A DNA stretch of 64,000 nucleotides, taken from contig MVIG01000015.1 of the NCBI GenBank assembly GCA_002086835.1, forward strand, positions 1 through 64,000. Direction: 5' to 3'. The translations under genes were made by a program, and so were the position numbers. This document shows positions 53,034 to 62,138 of the stretch, one piece after another. The DNA comes from Mycolicibacterium porcinum. Its GTDB lineage: Bacteria; Actinomycetota; Actinomycetes; Mycobacteriales; Mycobacteriaceae. Positions within the stretch are counted from its first letter, which is position 1. Each line of letters opens with the position of its first letter. A model generated the notes under the pieces. That model made no database searches. It was not told where the DNA came from and saw only the letters and a list, made by a program, of their open reading frames with translations.

Positions 53034-54308
53034 GTGACGATCAGCAAGACCGCCGCCGACGACCTGATCGGTCTGTTTCCACCGGGAACACAACAGGACT
53101 CCGATGGCACCCTGATGGTCGGCGGCTGCCGGCTGGACGCCATCGCCGAGCAGTTCGGCACCCCCGCGATCGTGGTGGACGAGGGCGCCTTGCGGCAGCG
53201 GGCCGCCGACTACCTCGCGGCATTCCGCGAGCGCTGGCCGCGCAGCGATGTCGCGTTCGCGTCGAAGTCCTTCCCGTGCACCGCCGTTCAACGTGTCATG
53301 GCGGCCGAGGGCCTGCACCTCGATGTCGCGGGCGGCGGCGAGATCCTGTCCGCGCTCAAGGCCAGCGCCGACCCGGCCAGGCTGGTGCTGCACGGCAACG
53401 CCAAGACCGACGAAGAGCTCACCCTGGCCGTCGCGCGCGGCGTCGGCCTGATCGTGGTCGACAACTTCGACGACATCGACCGGCTGGAGCGGATCGTGCC
53501 CGCCGGCCACCGGCAACCATGTCTGGTGCGCGTGATTCCCGGCGTCGACGCCGCCACCCACGCCTCGCAGGCCACCGGACATGCGGGGTCGAAGTTCGGC
53601 CTGATGCCCGAGGACGCCAGGGCGGCGATCGCCCGCATCGGGGCCAGCCCGCGGCTGCGCCTGGACGGGGTGCACACGCATGTCGGATCGCAGCTGCTCA
53701 ATGTCGAACAGCTGGCCGCGGCGGTGGCGCCGATCGCCGCGCTCGGCACGTTCGACGTGTACGACCTCGGCGGCGGGCTCGGGGTGCGGTACACGTATGC
53801 CGAACACCCGCCGACCCTCGACGACTACGCCGAGGCGATGGTGGCCCAGGCCCGCACGCTGCTGCCACCGGACAGCCGCATCATCGTCGAACCCGGGCGC
53901 AGCATGGTCGCGACCACCGCGTGCACGCTGTACCGCGTCACCACCGTCAAACGCGGGGTGATCACCCATGTGGCGGTGGACGGCGGGATGGGCGACAACC
54001 TGGAGGTGTCGCTGACGGCGCAGCGGTTCGAGGCGACCATCGCGAACCGCGTCGGCGGCGGCGAGACGGTCAGCGTCGTGGGCAGGCATTGCGAGTCCGG
54101 CGATCAACTCATCGATGCGGTGGCACTGCGCGAACCCACGGTCGGCGACCTGCTGGCGGTGCCGGTCACCGGGGCCTATTGCTACACCATGTCGAATCAG
54201 TACAACGGTGCCCGTCGCGTTCCGGTTGTGTTCGCGCACAACGGAACTGCTCGCCTGGTGGTCCGGCGGGACACCTGGGAGGACCTGCTGGCCCGCGATG
54301 TCGACTGA
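53034..54308 (+). CDS. Diaminopimelate decarboxylase-like PLP enzyme (LysA paralogue)
   Basis: A 424-residue fold-III PLP enzyme. The PLP lysine is in FASKSFPC, HVGSQ carries the PLP ring contact, EPGRSM is the phosphate region, the catalytic Cys region is GRHCESGDQL and YNGARR is near the C-terminus. It resembles LysA (meso-diaminopimelate to lysine + CO2), but it lies away from the usual argS-lysA-thrA locus and is probably a second copy. It is divergent from a TetR-SDR operon. GTG start. Confidence 0.78.
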   Translation: MTISKTAADDLIGLFPPGTQQDSDGTLMVGGCRLDAIAEQFGTPAIVVDEGALRQRAADYLAAFRERWPRSDVAFASKSFPCTAVQRVMAAEGLHLDVAGGGEILSALKASADPARLVLHGNAKTDEELTLAVARGVGLIVVDNFDDIDRLERIVPAGHRQPCLVRVIPGVDAATHASQATGHAGSKFGLMPEDARAAIARIGASPRLRLDGVHTHVGSQLLNVEQLAAAVAPIAALGTFDVYDLGGGLGVRYTYAEHPPTLDDYAEAMVAQARTLLPPDSRIIVEPGRSMVATTACTLYRVTTVKRGVITHVAVDGGMGDNLEVSLTAQRFEATIANRVGGGETVSVVGRHCESGDQLIDAVALREPTVGDLLAVPVTGAYCYTMSNQYNGARRVPVVFAHNGTARLVVRRDTWEDLLARDVD

Positions 54309-54341
54309 CACGATCGCGATCTGGGCACCAAGATTGGTGTC

Positions 54342-56489
54342 ATGACCGCACCGTCATCGACCCTGCTGGAGTTGGCCCGCCGCTACGGCGTGGCCGCCGA
54401 GTTCGACGACTGGACGGGCCGGCGCACCGCTGTCGCGGAGTCGACGTTGGTGGCCGTGCTGGAAGCGCTCGGCGTTCCCGCAGGCACAGAAGCCGACCGC
54501 GCCGATTCCCTGGCCGCCCACGACCGCGACTACTGGCAACGTGCTCTGCCGCCGATCGTGCTGGGCCGGGCGGGCGTGGCGTCGAGTTTCTGGGTGCATG
54601 TCACCCATGGCGATCCGGCGGAGCTGACGCTGCTCCTCGAAGACGGCACCGAACGCAGCGGCCTGCGCCAGCTGGAGAACAACCGGCCGCCGTACGACCT
54701 CATGGACCGGATGGTCGGTGAGGCCACCTTCGAGCTGCCGGCGGACCTGCCACTGGGCTATCACCGGCTGCGGCTGGACGGGTCCGATACCGAGACCCCG
54801 GTGGTGATCTCCCCCGCCACGCTGGACCTGCCCACCCGGCTGGGACGGCGGCGCGCCTGGGGCCTGGCCGCCCAGCTCTACAGCGTACGATCGCTAAATT
54901 CCTGGGGCACAGGTGATCTCACCGATCTGACCGATCTGGCGGTGTGGTCGGCAGCCGAGCACGGAGCCGGCTTCATCCTCGTCAACCCGCTTCATGCGGC
55001 CGCCCCGACCGCACCGATGGAGCCCTCACCGTATCTGCCGACCTCCCGGCGCTTCGGCAGTCCGCTCTACCTGCGGGTGGAAGCCGTGCCGGAGTTCGCC
55101 TCGGTCCGGCACCGCGGCCGGATCCGGGCGCTGCGCACCGCGGTCAACAAGCGCGCCGACCGCAGCCCGATCATCGATCGCGACGCGGCCTGGCAGGCCA
55201 AGCGCTCCGCGCTCGAGCAGGTGTACCGGGTCGAACGCTCGGCCGGACGCGAGGTGGCATACGCCGCCTACCGGACCCGGCAGGGGCGCAGCCTCGACGA
55301 TTTCGCGGTCTGGTGCGCGCTGGCCGAACACTACGGCGCCGACTGGCACAGCTGGCCCCACGCGCTGCAACACCCGGCGAATCCGGAAGTCGCCGATTTC
55401 GCGGCGGCCAATGCCCACGCGGTGGACTTCCACCGGTGGCTGCAGTGGCTGCTCGACGAGCAACTCACCGCCGCCCAGGCCACCGCGGTGCAGGCCGGGA
55501 TGGAACTGGGCGTCATGAGCGACCTGGCAGTCGGCGTCGATCCCGACGGTGCGGACGCCTGGGCCCTGCAGGATGTGCTGGCGCTCGGCGTCACCGCGGG
55601 CGCGCCGCCCGACGAGTTCAATCAACTCGGCCAGGACTGGTCGCAGCCGCCGTGGCGCCCGGACCGTCTGGCCCAGCAGGCCTATGAGCCGTTCCGGGCT
55701 GTGGTCAACATGGCGCTGCGGCATTCCGGCGGGGTACGCATCGATCACATCATCGGGATGTTCCGGCTGTGGTGGATCCCGAAGGGCGCCGCACCCACCG
55801 AGGGCACCTATGTGCGCTACGACCACGACGCCATGATCGGCATCATCGCGCTTGAGGCGCACCGCGCGCGGGCCCTCGTGGTCGGCGAGGACCTCGGCAC
55901 GGTCGAGCCGTGGGTCCGTGACTACCTGCGCGAGCGAGGCCTCTTCGGCACCTCGATCCTGTGGTTCGAGTCCGATGAGTCCGGTGGGCCCCCGGGAAAG
56001 CCACTGCCCGCCGAACGCTGGCGCGAGTACTGCCTGTCGTCGGTGACCACACACGACCTGCCGCCGACACCCGGCTATCTCGCCGGTGAGCACGTGCGGT
56101 TGCGCGAGCAACTGGGATTGCTGACCCGGCCGGTGGACCAGGAACTGGCCGCCGACCACACCGCCCAGGCGGCTTGGCTCGACGAGTTGCGCCGGGTCGG
56201 CCTGCTGGGGCCTGATCCCGATACCGACCAGATCGTGGCGGCGTTGTACCGCTATCTGGGCCGCACCCCGTCGAAACTGCTGGCGCTGTCACTGGCCGAC
56301 GCGGTCGGCGACGTGCGCACCCAGAATCAGCCCGGCACCACCGACGAGTACCCGAACTGGCGGATCCCGCTGGCCGGTCCCGACGGTAGGCGCCTACTGC
56401 TCGAGGACGTGTTCGTCGACCCGCGGGCAGCGGCGTTGTGCGACGTGATGGCGACGATCACCGGCAACCCGGGCCCGGCCGGGGTGTAA
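54342..56489 (+). CDS. malQ: 4-alpha-glucanotransferase (amylomaltase)
   Basis: Transfers alpha-1,4-glucan segments between maltodextrins in glycogen and maltose metabolism. The 715-residue protein has a long N-terminal extension typical of actinobacterial MalQ and the catalytic regions GVRIDHIIGMFRLWW (nucleophile Asp), LVVGEDLGTVEPWVRDYLRERGL (acid/base Glu) and SSVTTHDLPPTPGYL (stabiliser Asp). It follows the lysA-like gene by 33 bp, with the small dyad CACCAA-GA-TTGGTG at 54326-54339. Confidence 0.93.
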   Translation: MTAPSSTLLELARRYGVAAEFDDWTGRRTAVAESTLVAVLEALGVPAGTEADRADSLAAHDRDYWQRALPPIVLGRAGVASSFWVHVTHGDPAELTLLLEDGTERSGLRQLENNRPPYDLMDRMVGEATFELPADLPLGYHRLRLDGSDTETPVVISPATLDLPTRLGRRRAWGLAAQLYSVRSLNSWGTGDLTDLTDLAVWSAAEHGAGFILVNPLHAAAPTAPMEPSPYLPTSRRFGSPLYLRVEAVPEFASVRHRGRIRALRTAVNKRADRSPIIDRDAAWQAKRSALEQVYRVERSAGREVAYAAYRTRQGRSLDDFAVWCALAEHYGADWHSWPHALQHPANPEVADFAAANAHAVDFHRWLQWLLDEQLTAAQATAVQAGMELGVMSDLAVGVDPDGADAWALQDVLALGVTAGAPPDEFNQLGQDWSQPPWRPDRLAQQAYEPFRAVVNMALRHSGGVRIDHIIGMFRLWWIPKGAAPTEGTYVRYDHDAMIGIIALEAHRARALVVGEDLGTVEPWVRDYLRERGLFGTSILWFESDESGGPPGKPLPAERWREYCLSSVTTHDLPPTPGYLAGEHVRLREQLGLLTRPVDQELAADHTAQAAWLDELRRVGLLGPDPDTDQIVAALYRYLGRTPSKLLALSLADAVGDVRTQNQPGTTDEYPNWRIPLAGPDGRRLLLEDVFVDPRAAALCDVMATITGNPGPAGV

Positions 56490-56568
56490 CACTCGGGGCG
56501 TCTGCTCCGGTTTCACATTCGTCACTGCTGCGATATGTTCGCAACCGCACCCGACTGACGGAGTTCAC

Positions 56569-56979
56569 GTGAAGAAGCTTGTTGCGCTCGGCGGTGGCCT
56601 GCTCGCCGCCGGTTCGATCGCCATGTTGGCCGCAGGCACCGCCACCTCGCAGCCGAGCGCAGCCTCGGTCAACGTCGTCGGGGAGCCTTATATGAAGGCG
56701 CTGGCGATCCTGAAGAGCCAGGGCATCAAGGCCACCTTCGGCGGCTCGTTCGGCAGCGCCCTGCCGCAGTCGGAGTGCCTGGTGGACTCTCAGAAGGTCA
56801 ACTCGAGCGGCAAGATGATCTTGATGCTGGACTGCAGCGAGGCCGCCGCCGAGCAGGGCGCCGAAGCAGCCGTCCCGGGCGGACCGAGGGTCGGCAGCAA
56901 CGGGGTCACCACGGTGACGCCGACTCCGGTGGTCCCGATCGCCGGCGCACCTGGCGCGGGCACGCCGCCGCCGGCCTGA
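56569..56979 (+). CDS. Small secreted protein with PASTA-like region
   Basis: A 136-residue exported protein. A signal peptide (KKLVALGGGLLAAGSIAMLAAGTATS) is followed by one domain resembling a PASTA module (VNVVGEPYMKALAILKSQGIKATFGG), with two Cys (ECLVD, MLDCS) probably disulfide-linked, and a Pro/Gly-rich tail. PASTA modules bind muropeptides or beta-lactams, but this match is weak. A TATGTT -10 with TTCACA at -35 lies just upstream. GTG start. Confidence 0.65.
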   Translation: MKKLVALGGGLLAAGSIAMLAAGTATSQPSAASVNVVGEPYMKALAILKSQGIKATFGGSFGSALPQSECLVDSQKVNSSGKMILMLDCSEAAAEQGAEAAVPGGPRVGSNGVTTVTPTPVVPIAGAPGAGTPPPA

Positions 56980-57078
56980 TCCGAAGCGGGCGACCCGAAA
57001 AGGGGCCACCCAGTACCGCCGTTCCCACCTAAATCCGTACACTGCTGAGAGTCCACTCATCCCAGGGAGGCTCTCGAG

Positions 57079-57978
57079 ATGTTGCGTCCGTTGCGGTTCG
57101 ACCATGAGATCGACCCGGGCCCGGTACAGATCCAGGCCCGGAAGGTGCACTTCGATCTCGACGGCATCCCGTTGCACTGGATCCCCGGCCATCCCGTGGC
57201 CTCGTCGATGGTGAACCTGTTCAACGTGGTCCTGCCGGTGGCCGAGCACTGGTTCGTCGCGACGTTCAACGAAGCGCTGCCGTATGTGCGCGATCCCAAG
57301 CTCGCCGACGACATGCGTGGCTTCATCGGCCAGGAGGCCACCCATGCCGAGACCCACGATCAGGTGCTCGACGAGTTCCTGACCAACCACGGGGTGGATT
57401 ACCAGCCGGTGCTGTCCCTGGTGGAGCACGTGTTCACCAAGACGCTGGCACCGTCGGACTCCCCTGATCCGCGCCGCAGGCTGGCCAACCTGTGCGACCG
57501 GCTGTGGCTCATCGCCGCCATCGAGCACTACACGGCGGTGCTGGGTGACTTCGTGCTGAACTGCGCGTGGGAGGACCACGACGCCGACCCGACGATGACC
57601 GACCTGTTCCGCTGGCATGGCGCCGAAGAGGTTGAGCACCGCAGCGTCGCCCACGATGTCGCGGTGTATTTCCAGGACAGCTACTTCAGCCGGGTACGGG
57701 CGATGTCGATCGCCGCGACCGCCGTGTACCTGTTCTTCCAGCGCGGCTGCTGGGCGATGGTCAAGAGCGACCCGACCCTCGACATCACCTGGTGGCGGAT
57801 GAACACGATGCGCATGCGTGATTCCAAGCTGGGGCTGCTGCCGAAGTTCTCCCGGATGTTCGGCTCCAACACGCTGGCCTACTGCCGTCCCGGCTTCTCC
57901 CCCGAAGAGATGGGATCGACGGCCCAGGCCGTCGCGTATCTGGCGAGCTCGCCCGCGGCGCGGGCGGCCCACCTGTGA
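57079..57978 (+). CDS. Predicted metal-dependent hydrolase (PF10118 family)
   Basis: A 299-residue protein. HWIPGHPVASSMVNLFNVVLPVAEHWFV, IGQEATHAETHDQVLDEF (EATH/ExH cluster) and GAEEVEHRSVAHDVAVYF give a ferritin-like set of Glu and His metal ligands typical of this family. The reaction is unknown. Its stop overlaps the reductase gene by 4 bp, so the two probably work together; the reductase may supply electrons to this di-metal centre. Confidence 0.8.
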   Translation: MLRPLRFDHEIDPGPVQIQARKVHFDLDGIPLHWIPGHPVASSMVNLFNVVLPVAEHWFVATFNEALPYVRDPKLADDMRGFIGQEATHAETHDQVLDEFLTNHGVDYQPVLSLVEHVFTKTLAPSDSPDPRRRLANLCDRLWLIAAIEHYTAVLGDFVLNCAWEDHDADPTMTDLFRWHGAEEVEHRSVAHDVAVYFQDSYFSRVRAMSIAATAVYLFFQRGCWAMVKSDPTLDITWWRMNTMRMRDSKLGLLPKFSRMFGSNTLAYCRPGFSPEEMGSTAQAVAYLASSPAARAAHL

Positions 57979-59099
57979 CGGGCACCGGTATGCCGAATCT
58001 GTTGTCGCGTTACCGTCGGCTGCCACCGAGCGTGTCGGGCCGGTTCCGGCACGATCCGATGCTCGGCGTCGCCGACGCCGCCATCGCCACCATCTGGACG
58101 GTCGGCAGGTTGGTCCGGCGGTCCAGTCCGCCACCCGAGCTGGACCGCACCATCGAGCTGACGGTGACGGGCCGGGAGGTGGTGGCCCACGATCAGGACG
58201 TCATCGCGCTGACCCTCGCCGCCGCGGACGGCGGCAGGCTGCCGCAGTGGTATCCGGGTGCGCACATCGACCTGCACCTGGCCAGCGGCCGGGTGCGGCA
58301 GTACTCACTGTGCGGCGATCCCGCCGTGGCGGACCGGTATCGAATCGCCGTGCGGCGCATCCCCGATGGCGGTGGCGGCTCGCTGGAGGTGCACGACAGC
58401 CTGCGAGTCGGCAGCCGGGTGAGTACCCACGGCCCGCGCAACGCGTTCGCCCTCACGGTGCCCGGCTACGGGTCGCCCACCCAGCGGTTCCGGTTCATCG
58501 CGGGCGGAATCGGCATCACCCCGATCCTGCCGATGCTCGGGTTGGCCGCACGGTTGGGTGTCGACTGGTCGATGGTCTACGCCGGCCGCGGTCGCGACAG
58601 CCTGCCGTTCCTGGACGAGCTCGCCCGGTTCGGCGACCGCATCGAGATCCGTACCGACGATGTCGACGGCCTGCCCACCGCCGAGGATCTGCTCGGTGAC
58701 TGCCCCGACGGCACCACGGTGTACGCGTGCGGTCCGGCCCCGATGCTGACCGGAATCCGAGCCGCGCTCATCGGCCGCGACGACGTCGAGTTGCATTTCG
58801 AAAGGTTCGCGGCGCCACCGGTTGTCGACGGCGCGGAGTTCTCGGTGACGATCGCCTCGACCGGCACCGAGGTGACCGTCGGGGCCGACGAAACCCTGCT
58901 CGCCGCACTGGGCCGGGCCGGGGTCAACGCGCCGTACTCATGCCAGCAAGGGTTTTGCGGGACGTGCCGGATCCGGGCCACCGACGGGACCGTGCAGCAC
59001 CGCGATACGTTGCTGACCGACCCGGAGCGCGACGAGGGCTATCTGCTGACCTGCGTGTCGCGGGCCGAGGCCGGTCACCGGTTGACGCTCGACCTCTGA
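57975..59099 (+). CDS. Ferredoxin-type oxidoreductase with FAD/NAD and 2Fe-2S domains
   Basis: A 374-residue electron-transfer protein of the phthalate dioxygenase reductase/VanB type. The order is an N-terminal extension, a flavin-binding barrel (RQYSLCGDP), a nucleotide domain (IAGGIGITPILPM; YACGPAPML), and a C-terminal plant-type 2Fe-2S ferredoxin with YSCQQGFCGTC and a later Cys in LTCVSRAE. Overlap with the upstream metal hydrolase-like gene suggests it reduces that partner. GTG start. Confidence 0.88.
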   Translation: MTGTGMPNLLSRYRRLPPSVSGRFRHDPMLGVADAAIATIWTVGRLVRRSSPPPELDRTIELTVTGREVVAHDQDVIALTLAAADGGRLPQWYPGAHIDLHLASGRVRQYSLCGDPAVADRYRIAVRRIPDGGGGSLEVHDSLRVGSRVSTHGPRNAFALTVPGYGSPTQRFRFIAGGIGITPILPMLGLAARLGVDWSMVYAGRGRDSLPFLDELARFGDRIEIRTDDVDGLPTAEDLLGDCPDGTTVYACGPAPMLTGIRAALIGRDDVELHFERFAAPPVVDGAEFSVTIASTGTEVTVGADETLLAALGRAGVNAPYSCQQGFCGTCRIRATDGTVQHRDTLLTDPERDEGYLLTCVSRAEAGHRLTLDL

Positions 59100-59103
59100 C
59101 CCG

Positions 59104-59601
59104 TTACCCGGCTTCCGGGTTGCCTTCGCCGTAGCCGGCCAGTTCGGGAGCGGTCATCAGCTGGTCCAGCAGGGGACGCTGTCCGCTCAGCAGCTTGACC
59201 CGCGCCACCGCCACCGAAACCCAAGCGACGCGGTCTATTTCGGGGAATTCGACCAACCTGCCCGACCCTCTGGGCAGTTCCACCGTGAACGTGTTGCTCA
59301 CGGCAGTCGCGGGATCGAAGTCACCCTTCACCGCGAAGGCGGTGACCACCTTGCCGCCTGCCTGACGGACCGGCGCGAGATCGATGCGTGGACCGGCGGG
59401 CGGCGGGACTCCGAGTTCCTCGGTGAACTCACGTTGAGCCGCCGCCCACGGATCTTCCCCGTCTGCGTACTCCCCCTTGGGAATCGACCATGCTCCGGCG
59501 TCCTTGCGCGCCCAGAACGGCCCGCCCGGGTGCGCGATCAGTACTTCCACATCGGTCCCGGCGAGGCGGTACAGCAGGACCCCGGCGCTCAGCTTTGCCA
59601 C
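59104..59601 (-). CDS. NUDIX hydrolase
   Basis: A 165-residue protein with an intact Nudix box (G-x5-E-x7-REFTEELGV, in GEYADGEDPWAAAQREFTEELGV). The N-terminal SAGVLLYRLAGTDVEVLIAHPGGPFW and WSIPKGE place it in the (d)NTP/diphosphate group (MutT/ADP-ribose type); the substrate is open. The GTG at 59601 sits seven bases after TAGCGT, a leaderless pattern; a frame 18 codons longer is less likely. The 291 bp up to the next gene holds only a promoter region. Confidence 0.88.
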   Translation of the reverse strand: MAKLSAGVLLYRLAGTDVEVLIAHPGGPFWARKDAGAWSIPKGEYADGEDPWAAAQREFTEELGVPPPAGPRIDLAPVRQAGGKVVTAFAVKGDFDPATAVSNTFTVELPRGSGRLVEFPEIDRVAWVSVAVARVKLLSGQRPLLDQLMTAPELAGYGEGNPEAG

Positions 59602-59892
59602 GGCTTGCACGCTACGCGGCGCCGTCGCCGCGGCGACACCGGTGATGTGTCCCACTTTGCCAGATGCCCGTAATCCCCATCACTCGGACGGCGCAGGAAC
59701 CCACCCGGCCCGGTCCCGGTTCTTGGGTGTGACGCAGCCCTCGTCAACAGTTTTCGGTGTGCCGGAATTTAATTCGTGAACTGCCGGTTAACACTTGAGT
59801 AACACCTAAACGAACGAGCTACGGCGCCCGGCGAGGACCCGCCGCCGGATGGCCGCGTGCGGCACAACAGAACAAGAAAGAAGGCACCAAAG

Positions 59893-60192
59893 ATGATGAG
59901 GCTCGGATTTGCCACAGCGCTGGTAGGCGCAGCCGCCGCAGCGGTGATCGGTCTGGCCGCACCGGCCCAGGCCGCGCCGACCGGACCGGGCAACGCCCAA
60001 CAGACCATCAGCGAACTGCAGGCCCAGGGCTACAAGGTGGTCGTCAACCACGTCGGCTCCACCCCGCTGGACAAGGCGACTGTGGTGGCGGTACGACCGG
60101 GACAGACCTACACCAGGACAGATTCCGGTAACCCGGGCGACAGCTTGCAGACCAATGTCGTCAACAAGACGGTTTACGTGGACGTGAAGTAA
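59893..60192 (+). CDS. Small secreted protein, PASTA-like
   Basis: A 99-residue exported protein. The signal peptide (LGFATALVGAAAAAVIGLAAPAQA-AP) precedes a short domain NAQQTISELQAQGYKVVVNHVGSTPLDKATVVAVRPGQ, which has the helix-and-strand pattern of a PASTA module. ATG 59893 with a purine-rich AAGAAAGAAGG upstream; 59896 is possible. A long AT-rich promoter zone precedes it and an excellent terminator follows, so it is a self-contained unit. Function unknown. Confidence 0.75.
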   Translation: MMRLGFATALVGAAAAAVIGLAAPAQAAPTGPGNAQQTISELQAQGYKVVVNHVGSTPLDKATVVAVRPGQTYTRTDSGNPGDSLQTNVVNKTVYVDVK

Positions 60193-60212
60193 GCCCAAAC
60201 TGCGCGAAACAT

Positions 60213-60247
60213 CAACGAGGGGCGCCCTTTTCGGGCGCCCCTCGTTG
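60213..60247. terminator. Strong terminator hairpin
   Basis: Perfect 15-bp inverted repeat (CAACGAGGGGCGCCC and its complement) around TTTTC. It lies 20 bp past the stop of the small secreted protein and before the SGNH gene. There is no U tract, as is common for mycobacterial terminators. Confidence 0.8.
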
Positions 60248-60293
60248 GTGTCCAAGTACGGCGTACCGTCCGGCGCCCGCTAGAGTCGCCAGC

Positions 60294-61064
60294 GTGCGAC
60301 GTTTTACCCGGTATGTCGCCCTCGGCGACAGCCAGACCGAAGGCCTGTGGGATGGCGACGACACCGTCGGCCTGATGGGTTTCGCCGATCGGCTCGCGAT
60401 GCGCCTCGACGGGTTGCACCCGGGGCTGGGGTACGCCAACCTCGCGATTCGCGGCCACCGCATCGGCGACGTGCTGAACAACCAACTGCCCACCGCCCTT
60501 TCCATGCGCCCCGACCTGGTGACGGTCTGCATCGGGATGAACGATGTGACCCGGCCCGGGCGTTCGTTCACCCGCGCGCTGGGCGATCTCGAGTGCATCT
60601 ACCGGATGCTCGCGGACTCCGGTGCCACGGTCGTCACCACCACGTTCCCTGACATCACCGAGATCCTTCCGGTGGGCAGGCTGCTCGGAAAGCGGGTGGT
60701 TCAGATCAACGACGCGATCAACGAGGCCGCCGCCCGGTACGGGTTCCTCCTCGTCGACCTGTACTCGGCGCCGTCGATGCGCGCACCGGACACCTGGAGC
60801 CCCGACCGGGTGCACGGGTCGGCGAAGGGGCACCAACTGTTCGCCGCGGCGGCGGCCGAGGCACTCGGATTGCCTGGCAGTAACCATGATTGGGCGCTGG
60901 CAACAGGCCCCGACCAGGCTCAGTCGTTCCGGTCCCGGGCCTACTCCCAGGTGCTGTGGACGCAGAACATGCTGATGCCGTGGCTGTGGCGCCACCTGCG
61001 CGGGCAATCGGGAGGCGTGGGCCGCTCTCCCCGTCGGCCCGACCTGATGTGCTTGAGCGCCTAG
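60294..61064 (+). CDS. SGNH/GDSL-family hydrolase
   Basis: A 256-residue esterase or lipase-type hydrolase. The GDSQ motif (ALGDSQTEG) at residues 10-18 carries the nucleophile, IGMNDV has block III Asn, and DRVHGSAKGH is the C-terminal Asp-x-x-His pair. No signal peptide is seen; it is likely cytosolic. GTG 60294 sits seven bases after TAGAGT, a leaderless pattern. Its stop overlaps the DUF732 gene by 4 bp on the other strand. Confidence 0.85.
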   Translation: MRRFTRYVALGDSQTEGLWDGDDTVGLMGFADRLAMRLDGLHPGLGYANLAIRGHRIGDVLNNQLPTALSMRPDLVTVCIGMNDVTRPGRSFTRALGDLECIYRMLADSGATVVTTTFPDITEILPVGRLLGKRVVQINDAINEAAARYGFLLVDLYSAPSMRAPDTWSPDRVHGSAKGHQLFAAAAAEALGLPGSNHDWALATGPDQAQSFRSRAYSQVLWTQNMLMPWLWRHLRGQSGGVGRSPRRPDLMCLSA

Positions 61065-61462
61065 CCGAAGCCGAGGATCGACCAGGCGAGGTCGGCCGGG
61101 CCGCCGGTCAGGTTGCCCTCGCCGGCCTTGGCCACCATCGCCGGGCAGAACGTGGAGATCGCGATTCCGGTGAACATCGTGGCCGGACCGAGCGACATCC
61201 CGCCGGCATCGGCGACTTTGGCCGCCACGTCGGCGGCGTTCTGGCCCGGCTCCGACAGCATCGGGCACACCGACTGTCCGAGCGCCACGGCCTGGGCCGG
61301 ATCGACGGCGCTCACGCCCGCCTGGCCCAACGCGTCGACGAACGTCTGATCAACGGGATCGGCCTGGGCCGGCGCGGCGATCACGACAGCCGCGATCCCG
61401 CTCGCCACTGCGGCCCTCATCGTCGAGAGCACTCGGGAAGACCGGATCACGTTGCGCTGCAC
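61061..61462 (-). CDS. DUF732-type secreted protein
   Basis: A 133-residue exported protein. A signal peptide ends in APAQA-DP, then the DUF732 pattern (FVDALGQAGV, ALGQSVCPML, STFCPAMVAK) with a conserved Cys pair. DUF732 proteins are abundant in mycobacterial culture filtrates; function unknown. GTG 61462 sits seven bases after TACGAT (leaderless). An ATG at 61420 is an alternative. Confidence 0.8.
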   Translation of the reverse strand: MQRNVIRSSRVLSTMRAAVASGIAAVVIAAPAQADPVDQTFVDALGQAGVSAVDPAQAVALGQSVCPMLSEPGQNAADVAAKVADAGGMSLGPATMFTGIAISTFCPAMVAKAGEGNLTGGPADLAWSILGFG

Positions 61463-61514
61463 GGCCGTAATCGTACGGGCCGGACCGGCGCGCCTGGCGC
61501 CGAGGTGCTGCGTG

Positions 61515-62078
61515 TCAGACCCCGCCCCAGGCCGAGTCGAGTTCCTTGGCGACGTCGATCACCTTGGCCTGCTCGGATGCCGGGCTGTCGATCTCACCGG
61601 CGACGTGCGCGGCGATGAACCGCTTGATCTCCGCATCCACGCCGGCCAGGATGCGCAGCACCTCGGCGCGCAGCGACTTGGAGGTGACGTGGATCGAGAT
61701 GTCGGACGGCCGAGGCTTCTTGACATCGAGGATCAGCAGAAGCGGTTCGGCGGCCAGTGCCGAGGCGCGCAGGGCGATCTCGCCGAACACCATGAACTTG
61801 GGCCGGTCGATGCGCAGGTCGATCACCATGTCGATCTCCAGCGGGATGCGGATGGAGAAGGTGATGGTTTCGCCCACGATGCGGCTCACCCGGGGCTTCT
61901 GGATCTTGACCCGAGCGGTGACCTTGGCAATCTTGCCCGGCCCTTGAGCGATCGGACCCATCTCGAATGCGTCGCCGGCGATCGCGCCGATGGCGTCGCC
62001 GACCCGTTCCTCGGATACGGCTACCTCGAAGAACCGGCGACCGAATTCCTCGTAGGTGATGTAAGCGTGATCAGCCAT
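61515..62078 (-). CDS. Conserved actinobacterial protein of unknown function
   Basis: A 187-residue soluble protein. ATG 62078 has AGAGGGATC upstream. It contains ITYEEFGRRFFEVAVSEERVGDAIGAIAG near the start and a middle beta-rich part (TFSIRIPLEIDMVIDLRIDRPKF). No known domain is recognised. It stands alone between two other minus-strand genes. Confidence 0.6.
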   Translation of the reverse strand: MADHAYITYEEFGRRFFEVAVSEERVGDAIGAIAGDAFEMGPIAQGPGKIAKVTARVKIQKPRVSRIVGETITFSIRIPLEIDMVIDLRIDRPKFMVFGEIALRASALAAEPLLLILDVKKPRPSDISIHVTSKSLRAEVLRILAGVDAEIKRFIAAHVAGEIDSPASEQAKVIDVAKELDSAWGGV

Positions 62079-62138
62079 GATCCCTCTACGGTCTCACGAC
62101 GACGTGCGGGGACGGCGCAGCCGGGCCGGTTTGCCGCG

